Positions 58,591 to 64,000 of a stretch of 64,000 nt of DNA are shown here, in pieces. The stretch is from Brevibacillus_H sp041920465. GTDB taxonomy: Bacteria; Bacillota; Bacilli; Brevibacillales; Brevibacillaceae. The notes beneath the pieces were generated by a model. It was not told the origin of the DNA and did not search any database. It was given only the letters and a program-made list of their open reading frames with translations. The position numbers and the translations under genes were made by a program. Location of the stretch: contig JBHGXW010000009.1 in the NCBI GenBank assembly GCA_041920465.1, positions 62,001-126,000 of the forward strand, read 5' to 3'. Numbering within the stretch: the stretch's first letter is position 1; every line of letters begins with the position of its first letter.

Positions 58591-59318
58591 TTGGCCCTCT
58601 CATCTACTCGCAACCGGTATCCGTATCCCCAGACCGTCTCCAAAGGAATATCGGGTATCTTTTTGCGAATTCTTCGGATGACATCATCTACCGCCCGGTC
58701 ACTTCCGAAATAATCTTGCCCCCAGACAGCGAGTAACAGCTCTTCCCTTCCGAAAGCCCGATTAGGATGATCAGCCAAAAGGCGAAGTAGCTCAAATTCT
58801 TTCAAAGTTACGTCTACCTCTTCTTTTTGCCAGAAAACCCTCCGATTCTCGGTGTCGAGCCAAAGCGCATGAGGCTCGATCCCAGGCTGTTCACTGCTTT
58901 CCGGACCAACAGACACTTCAGACGAAGAAGTAGCTGTAAGATTTCGCAAATTTTCCCATCTTCGAAGCGCCCGATTCACTCTCGCCACCAGTTCACGCGG
59001 ACTGAATGGCTTCGTCAGATAATCGTCACTTCCCAGTTCAAGCCCCAGGATTTTATCTACTTCCTCATCACGGGCTGAGATCATGATAATGGGTGTTTCC
59101 GACTGCACACGGACACGCCGGCAGAATTCGTACCCGTTCATCCCCGGCAGCATAATGTCCAAAACCCACAGGTCCGGCGGAGATGTTTCCCACAAATGTA
59201 GTGCTTCTTCGGCGGTTTCCAGCGTAACAGTCTCGTATCCTTCTTTTTTCAAATAGGCTTCCACGATTTGACGGATGTTGACATCATCGTCTACAACAGC
59301 GATACGATAAGGTTTCAT
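58587..59318 (-). CDS. OmpR/PhoB-family response regulator
   Basis: A 243-residue regulator. Receiver domain: VVDDDVNIRQIV, phospho-acceptor in PDLWVLDIMLPGMNGYEFC (about residue 53), KPFSPRELVARV. Winged-helix domain: LTLKEFELLRLL-type (VTLKEFELLRLLADHPNRAFGREELL) and VDDVIRRIRKKIPD near the C-terminus. Linker of about 35 residues rich in serine. Start ATG 59318 behind CGGAGG. Paired kinase gene overlaps by four bases. Confidence 0.95.
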   Translation of the reverse strand: MKPYRIAVVDDDVNIRQIVEAYLKKEGYETVTLETAEEALHLWETSPPDLWVLDIMLPGMNGYEFCRRVRVQSETPIIMISARDEEVDKILGLELGSDDYLTKPFSPRELVARVNRALRRWENLRNLTATSSSEVSVGPESSEQPGIEPHALWLDTENRRVFWQKEEVDVTLKEFELLRLLADHPNRAFGREELLLAVWGQDYFGSDRAVDDVIRRIRKKIPDIPLETVWGYGYRLRVDERAK

Positions 59319-59430
59319 TGAATACCTCCGCATTGATTGTTACTCCTATTGTATTAGAAAGCTGAGAGATTGCCGAGACTTTTAACGACATAGCGGAGCC
59401 GTATGACGCAGCCAAGACTCTTACACAGGC

Positions 59431-59462
59431 AGATGAAAAGCCCTCCGTTTCAGGAGAGCTCT
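59431..59462 (-). terminator. Weak terminator after the exported coiled-coil gene
   Basis: On the minus strand AGCTCTCC pairs with GGAGGGCT around six bases, with TTTTCATC after it; a second short hairpin (CCGGCTAAACCGG) lies nearer the stop codon. Confidence 0.5.
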
Positions 59463-59481
59463 TCCGCCGGTTTAGCCGGTT

Positions 59482-60219
59482 TTATTCAATACTCTTCAAG
59501 ATCTCGCCAATCTGCTCTTTCTCTTGTAAAATCTCTTGTTTCACGTTGATCAACTCTTGCAGTTGGCCAGTCAGTTCGTCGATCTCTGCTTTAAATTGGG
59601 TTTCATCTTTATTTTTGTACGCTTCTTTGGCGCCTTTCAATGTTTCTTTGATATTGGCCCGAAGCTCTTTTACCTTTTCGTGATTCGCTTTTTTCTCTTC
59701 ACGAATCGGTTTGATTTGGGAAAGTGGCCCTTTCATGCTTTTGCGGAACTCTTTGAACTGCTGGAAATCCGTTCCGAGGGAAGCCAGCTTCTCTTGAATT
59801 GCTTGGTGATTTGCTTCGATCTGTGCTTTCAGCGCCTTTACCTTTTCCTGATCTTTATTGGCTTTGGCCGCTTTGAGTTCTTCTACGAGTTTCTTGCTGG
59901 CTTCTTTAAGCGGCTTCACTTCCTGCATGACCGCTTTCACTTTTTCCCGAAGTTCCGGCGAGAGATCTCCTCTGATCGTTTGCCATAATTCGTGGTTTGT
60001 ACCTGTCAGCGCCTTCAGTTGTTCGTTTATCTGCTTTCGTTGTTGATTAAGAGCTTGGATTGCCTGGAATTCAGGGGTTTCTTTCAGCTTCTGCTTCGCT
60101 TCCTTGGCTTGCTCAGCTTTTGGTGCAGGCGCAATCTCCTCTGCACCAACGGCACCGATTCCACTCATCAATAAACTGGCAGTCAAAACAGATACGGCAA
60201 GAAACTTTTTCATTTTCAT
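59482..60219 (-). CDS. Exported coiled-coil protein of unknown function
   Basis: A 245-residue protein with a signal peptide (residues 1-26, MKMKKFLAVSVLTASLLMSG then VGAEE), after which almost the whole chain is charged, alanine/lysine/glutamate-rich helix with heptad character. Repeats such as ELKAAKANKDQEKVKALKAQ are seen. Cysteine is absent. It resembles periplasmic Spy/CpxP-type or surface coiled-coil proteins only in composition. It lies just upstream of a two-component system on the same strand, so it might be a client or a sensor accessory. Confidence 0.75.
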   Translation of the reverse strand: MKMKKFLAVSVLTASLLMSGIGAVGAEEIAPAPKAEQAKEAKQKLKETPEFQAIQALNQQRKQINEQLKALTGTNHELWQTIRGDLSPELREKVKAVMQEVKPLKEASKKLVEELKAAKANKDQEKVKALKAQIEANHQAIQEKLASLGTDFQQFKEFRKSMKGPLSQIKPIREEKKANHEKVKELRANIKETLKGAKEAYKNKDETQFKAEIDELTGQLQELINVKQEILQEKEQIGEILKSIE

Positions 60220-60322
60220 TCACTCTCCTTGCAAGGTTGGTTTGGCTTGTATAGCTTTATCTTAAAAAAAGCTTGCCGCAAAAGTGTGTAAGAGAAAATG
60301 AAAAAGTGTGGGATGGATTGGG

Positions 60323-60616
60323 TTACCGGATTCGATAAAGGGAGGTCCGGAAATAGATGATGATGACACACAAATTCCAAATTGCCGCACTGATAAAAAT
60401 GGAGGATGTCCCCCACCACATAATCATCCAGCCGGAAAGATACATCGTGACAGGCATTCCGATTCGAAACAGGGTTCCAGTAATACCACTGATTCTTCCC
60501 ATAAGGCGAACAGGTGTTTGTTCATGGCGAAACGTGTATACGGAAATGTTATGCAAGGAGATGGCAATTCCAATGATAAACAAGGAAACCGTCAGCATCG
60601 TAGCAGTAACTGACAT
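60323..60616 (-). pseudogene. C-terminal fragment of an MFS transporter
   Basis: A 97-residue open frame starting at ATG 60616, with a good AAAGGAGG, whose sequence matches only the last three helices of MFS_3-type transporters (TPVRLMGRISGITGTLFRIGMP as motif, then two helices). A complete transporter has about 400 residues, so this is a remnant or a very unusual small protein. The 458-bp stretch 60617-61074 upstream shows short frames with no recognisable product. Confidence 0.65.
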
Positions 60617-61074
60617 ATAGGTTCCTCCTTTACGGGATGCGGGACTGTTCGACACCAGTGTTGCTTACTTGCTGAATCGATTGCATCCATACACGCGGCC
60701 AAGTCGTACCCCACCCCAATCAAGAAAATGAGTGCCAATAAATCGTATAAGTGCGGTTTGGGATACTCGGATAATTCCCCATCACATTGATCCGCTTCAA
60801 TGATGACGGTTTGAAACGCATCTTGCAGGGATGGCTTGATTCCTTATATTTTCCGGCTTTTTTGCGTCCTACATGGGCGTTAAACACGACATGAGAAAAA
60901 GACATGGCGTTCACCTTTCTTGTAGATTCCGATTTTGTTTCCGATTTTGTTTCCAGTTTTATTGAATCAAATTTTCAGATCACTTAATTTATAATAATTG
61001 CTTACTGGTGACAGCAATTATTGAAGAACCGTTTTTTAAACGATCGATTGAAATTTCTTGAAATTACGTTTTCT

Positions 61075-61221
61075 TCAACTTTCCTCATGCCATTTCCCGG
61101 TAATAATAGATACTTGGGTCAAAGATCCTTGATTTTGAATCAGTTGGATATACGCTAGACGCAAGATCAGAAACGAAAACAGGAAAAAGATGACTAACAA
61201 CATATAACTAAGCCGATTCAT
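61075..61221 (-). CDS. 48-residue single-helix protein resembling a penicillin-binding protein N-terminus
   Basis: Frame of 48 residues: MNRLSYMLLVIFFLFSFLI, then LRLAYIQLIQNQGSLTQ. A short positive start, one transmembrane helix and the RLAYIQLIQ segment are the N-terminal signature of class B penicillin-binding proteins. The catalytic domain is missing. ATG 61221 has AAAGGCGG upstream. It may be a truncated PBP gene or a small membrane protein of its own. Confidence 0.5.
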   Translation of the reverse strand: MNRLSYMLLVIFFLFSFLILRLAYIQLIQNQGSLTQVSIITGKWHEES

Positions 61222-61393
61222 CCGTTAACCCGCCTTTCCTATTTGACTCTTCTTCCGTGATCAAGATAATACAAATGTCAAATGGAAAACATGGATCAAA
61301 GATGGCATCAACCTGAAATTTTCATGATAGTTGGCTGGCGAAAGACCAAACAAAAAAGGAGGCGATTACACCCCCTTTGAGCTTGACGATATT

Positions 61394-62086
61394 CTATAAA
61401 TCCAGCATGTAGCCATAGCGTGGTACGGTTACGATACGTTCCCCGTACTTCCCCAGTTTTTTGCGCAAGCGGTAGACGAGGGCATTCACTTCATCCCGCC
61501 CTACATCCGGTATACCGGAATTTTGCTCCGTCAAGCGCTCCGGCCAAATTTTTATTTTGATCTCATCATAGCTGACAGCCTGGTTTACTTTTTGATAGAG
61601 AAACATTAAAAGATCCAGGTCTTTTCCGGACAAATTCAAATTTTCCCCCTCGATTAACACTTCTCTGCGATCAGGATTTACCAGTAAGCCTGACTGATTC
61701 TGCTCATGAGTAAGCAGGAACGGAAATTTGAACTCACTTGTTTTGCCCAAATCCTGCTCATTCATATTATTGAAGATGAGGGTGACTTCTCCCTTGGCAA
61801 GCGTAATCCGATCGCCATCCTTTAACGGATAGGGATGCTGATCAATCCGGCTGCCGTTTACCTCGGTTCCATGCTTGCTCATTAAATCTGATAAACAATA
61901 CTGATTGTTCTCGCTCGTGATGACAGCATGCTTTCTAGAGATGTACATGCTGGTAAAGGCTATGTCTGGATCATTGTCCTGCCAGCGGCGCCCGATCAAG
62001 AATTCGTTCTTGGTTATATGAATGATGTGATGAATTTGATACGGCTCGCCTTTTTCAATTACCAGATATACCCCTTGTGAACTCAT
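61394..62086 (-). CDS. FHA domain fused to OmpR-type winged-helix DNA-binding domain
   Basis: A 230-residue regulator with a forkhead-associated domain (about residues 25-105: FLIGRRWQD, MYISRKHAVIT, LMSKHGTEVNGSRI, LKDGDRITL) and a C-terminal winged helix of the trans_reg_C class (about 150-230: LSGKDLDLLMFLYQKVNQ, EVNALVYRLRKKLGKYGERI, VTVPRYGYML). It has no receiver aspartate, so input is likely phosphothreonine binding through FHA. Start ATG 62086. It is alone on its transcript. A Ser/Thr kinase partner is not in the window. Confidence 0.9.
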   Translation of the reverse strand: MSSQGVYLVIEKGEPYQIHHIIHITKNEFLIGRRWQDNDPDIAFTSMYISRKHAVITSENNQYCLSDLMSKHGTEVNGSRIDQHPYPLKDGDRITLAKGEVTLIFNNMNEQDLGKTSEFKFPFLLTHEQNQSGLLVNPDRREVLIEGENLNLSGKDLDLLMFLYQKVNQAVSYDEIKIKIWPERLTEQNSGIPDVGRDEVNALVYRLRKKLGKYGERIVTVPRYGYMLDL

Positions 62087-62150
62087 AGAATCACTCCGGA
62101 ACTCTCAAATGGTCATATCAGATATTATTATGGGAGGAACCGGATAAATG

Positions 62151-63485
62151 TCAACTGGCTTCTACATGCTGCTTTCGCTCCCCAATCTGTTTTCTCCGTT
62201 TACCGGCCATGATTCCGACTGCCAATCCGACTAATCCAGGCAGCAGCCAGCCAACACCCTCTTTATACAGAGGCAGCTTTTCGAGCCAAACGTTCCAGGC
62301 GTTGGAGAGAAACGTTCCGTTGATCATATCAGCAAGGCTGAAAATCGCTACAATTGTAATCGTTACGGCGTACACTGAAGTAGACCCATGAAACAAACGA
62401 TCAGCCAATGCGAGCAGGATAAGCACGATGGCAACCGGATAAATCGCCCCCAGAATCGGAACAGATACTTTGAGAATTTGCGTCAAGCCAAGATTGGCAA
62501 TCAAAAGACTAACCAAGCAGATGACTTTAACCCAAGCCTGATACGACAGACGCGGGATCATGGTCGAGAAAAACTGGCTACAAGATGTGACAAGTCCAAT
62601 TGATACACACAAGCAAGCGAGAGTAAACAATCCTCCCAAGAGCACAGCACCACCCTGTCCGAACAGGTGATTCATTACTTGGCTAAGGATTTGGGCACCA
62701 TTCTCAGGATTTTGCGCAGCACTCGTCGCTCCCAAATACCCCAAGATCACGTAAATGACAGAGAGAATCATTCCTGCGCCTATCCCTGCGTAAATGATAT
62801 AGGTTGCTAATTTTTTGTTGTTTTCCATCCCTTTTGAGCGAATGGCGTTGGCCACGACAATTCCGTATGCCAAAGCGGCAAGTGCATCCATTGTCAAATA
62901 ACCGTCCAGAAAACCTTTAATGACGGGATTTTGGCCATATGGACCTTGTGCTGCCTTCATTCCGCCCATCGGTGTGAACAGGCTTTTGATCAAGACAATC
63001 AGGATAAGTGCCAACAACGTCGGAGTCAAAAGCTTGCCGAAACGGTCAACCAGTTTGGACGGCGACATGCTTAACCAGTAGACGACACCGAAGAAAAGCA
63101 GTGTGTACACCAATAAACTGACGGGGCTTACAGTCAGCTGCTCAGGAAGGAATGACCCTACACCCATTTCATAGGCCAAACTGCCTGCCCGCGGAATCGC
63201 CAGCCCCGGCCCGATTGACAAATATACGATAAGCGGAAAAATAAAGGCAAAAGACGGATGAACACGGCCGGCCAGCTCATGAAAGCTGCCGATTTTGGCG
63301 ATGGCGGCAACACCCAAAATGGGCAGACCTACTGCAGACAGAATAAACCCGGCAACCGAAATCCAGAGCTGCTCCCCTGCCTGATATCCCAAAAAGGCAG
63401 GGAAGATCAGATTGCCTGCACCAAAAAACATGGAAAATAACATAAAACTGACAAACACCAAATCTTTTTTTGATAAACCATCCAT
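62151..63485 (-). CDS. brnQ: Branched-chain amino acid transporter (BrnQ, LIVCS family)
   Basis: A 444-residue carrier with twelve predicted helices. SKKDLVFVSFMLFSMFFGAGNLIFPAFLGYQAG at the N-terminus is the hallmark of the Na+-coupled LIVCS family that imports leucine, isoleucine and valine. Also FGKLLTPTLLALILIVLIKS and the C-terminal GWLLPGLVGLAVG. Start ATG 63485 follows GGGAG. It appears to be monocistronic. Confidence 0.94.
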   Translation of the reverse strand: MDGLSKKDLVFVSFMLFSMFFGAGNLIFPAFLGYQAGEQLWISVAGFILSAVGLPILGVAAIAKIGSFHELAGRVHPSFAFIFPLIVYLSIGPGLAIPRAGSLAYEMGVGSFLPEQLTVSPVSLLVYTLLFFGVVYWLSMSPSKLVDRFGKLLTPTLLALILIVLIKSLFTPMGGMKAAQGPYGQNPVIKGFLDGYLTMDALAALAYGIVVANAIRSKGMENNKKLATYIIYAGIGAGMILSVIYVILGYLGATSAAQNPENGAQILSQVMNHLFGQGGAVLLGGLFTLACLCVSIGLVTSCSQFFSTMIPRLSYQAWVKVICLVSLLIANLGLTQILKVSVPILGAIYPVAIVLILLALADRLFHGSTSVYAVTITIVAIFSLADMINGTFLSNAWNVWLEKLPLYKEGVGWLLPGLVGLAVGIMAGKRRKQIGERKQHVEAS

Positions 63486-63716
63486 AGTATTGTTTCTCCC
63501 TCTTCCCAATAATTGTTCATGAATGATTGATATCTCTATTTGGTTTTTTAAACGCTATTGTAACAGCAATCAAAGTGATTAGCCATCCAATTAAAATAAA
63601 TCGGAATAGCAAATTTATTCCCGCAATTATTGTGTGTTATCATAGAAAAATGTGGAAGTATATGCAACTGTTTTTGCCAGATAGATACTTGAATTATAAA
63701 CTAAGGTTGTGAAAAA

Positions 63717-64000
63717 ATGAGCAAGTTTAACCCATTCCATGAAGTAGTGTCCAACGAAGAAGAGCTGCGTTCCCTGCTTGGGCAGCCCAGTAAACTCGCT
63801 TCACGCAAAGTAATCTCATATCTTGATCAGCATTGCCGCAACTTTATTGCGAAATCTCCATTTTTGCTGTTGGCAACCGCCGATTCTTCCGGGTTGTGTG
63901 ATGCCTCCCCTCGGGGGGATGCAGCAGGTTTCGTTCTGGTGCTTGATGACAACCATCTGGTAATTCCGGAGCGTCCGGGAAACCGCAGAGTGGATTCGTT
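63717..64000 (+). CDS. Pyridoxamine 5'-phosphate oxidase-family FMN-binding protein (truncated by window)
   Basis: The frame runs off the window after 94 codons. The sequence FIAKSPFLLLATADSSGLCDASPRGD near residue 45 and DDNHLVIPERPGNRRVDS match the split beta-barrel flavin-binding fold of the MSMEG_1061-type oxidase-like proteins. Substrate unknown. ATG 63717 has only a weak AGGTTGTG site. Divergent from brnQ, with an AT-rich 230-bp gap between. Confidence 0.82.
   Translation, partial: MSKFNPFHEVVSNEEELRSLLGQPSKLASRKVISYLDQHCRNFIAKSPFLLLATADSSGLCDASPRGDAAGFVLVLDDNHLVIPERPGNRRVDS

Noticed and set aside
60720..60914. 64-codon minus-strand frame in the remnant region
   Set aside because: No recognised domain, no good ribosome site, low complexity of evidence; overlapping frames look equally random.
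1..64000. CRISPR arrays, rRNA or tRNA genes, complete insertion sequences or prophage
   Set aside because: No regularly spaced repeats, rRNA or tRNA signatures, transposase or phage structural genes were seen in either strand.

Overview
The window reads as chromosome of an aerobic, spore-forming member of the Bacillales (Firmicutes) of roughly 50% GC. The evidence is RNase J, a YIEGIA protein with its capping subunit, SipW/TasA-type genes, a RocR-type sigma-54 arginine regulon, CsoR/CopZ/CopA, strong AGGAGG ribosome sites and many T-run terminators. The overall gene style suggests Alicyclobacillaceae (Effusibacillus or Tumebacillus relatives), but I cannot prove the genus. There are no rRNA, tRNA or CRISPR loci and no intact transposase.

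Layout. 1-5985: the start of RNase J, a chromate-transporter homologue, a small Sco/FixH-like copper-redox pair, a rhodanese and cytochrome bd oxidase (cydAB) with a CRP/FNR- or Rex-like palindrome at its promoter. 6100-7767: a 154-bp inverted-repeat-bounded element, then an S-box (SAM) riboswitch with promoter and terminator controlling O-acetylhomoserine sulfhydrylase. 7830-9378: a SipW signal peptidase with two SipW-type exported proteins, one only 57 residues long. 9621-13161: a NarL/DegS-type two-component system followed by a frameshifted membrane gene and a degenerate HD-GYP protein. 13484-19314: ArsR-type regulator plus MFS exporter, then MoxR/DUF58/DUF4129. 19446-25898: citrate synthase, a LysR regulator preceded by a clpP relic, a thioredoxin-rhodanese pair behind a CsoR/CstR-like operator, HD-GYP, ResA-like thioredoxin and a chemoreceptor. 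26237-29077: nosD-nosY-nosF without nosZ. 30242-34900: Rrf2 regulator, YezD and a complete sulfate ABC importer.

35097-42284: a TgpA-type transglutaminase, an azoreductase, copper efflux (CopZ, CopA, CsoR), and YIEGIA with its capping subunit. 42525-44424: an AT-rich two-gene island encoding an RsbT-like switch kinase and an unusual histidine-kinase/RsbR/STAS fusion. 44528-50870: a six-gene iron uptake operon (FTR1, P19, DUF2318, two FtsX-like permeases, ATPase) behind a perfect Fur box. 51193-57104: an arginine/ornithine catabolic regulon (rocD, glutamate dehydrogenase, RocR-like activator, amino acid permease) with palindromic activator sites and sigma-54 promoters. 57223-64000: an OmpR-type two-component system, an exported coiled-coil protein, gene relics, an FHA-winged-helix regulator, a BrnQ transporter and the start of a flavin-binding oxidase-like gene.

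Themes that tie the region together are thiol and sulfur metabolism (riboswitch, sulfate uptake, rhodaneses, thioredoxins), metal handling (Cu, Fe) and regulatory switches. The strongest candidates for undescribed biology are the RsbT/kinase-STAS pair, the SipW-linked mini-protein, the thiol pair behind the CsoR-family-like operator, and a dispersed palindromic repeat whose copies show compensatory stem changes and often act as terminators.
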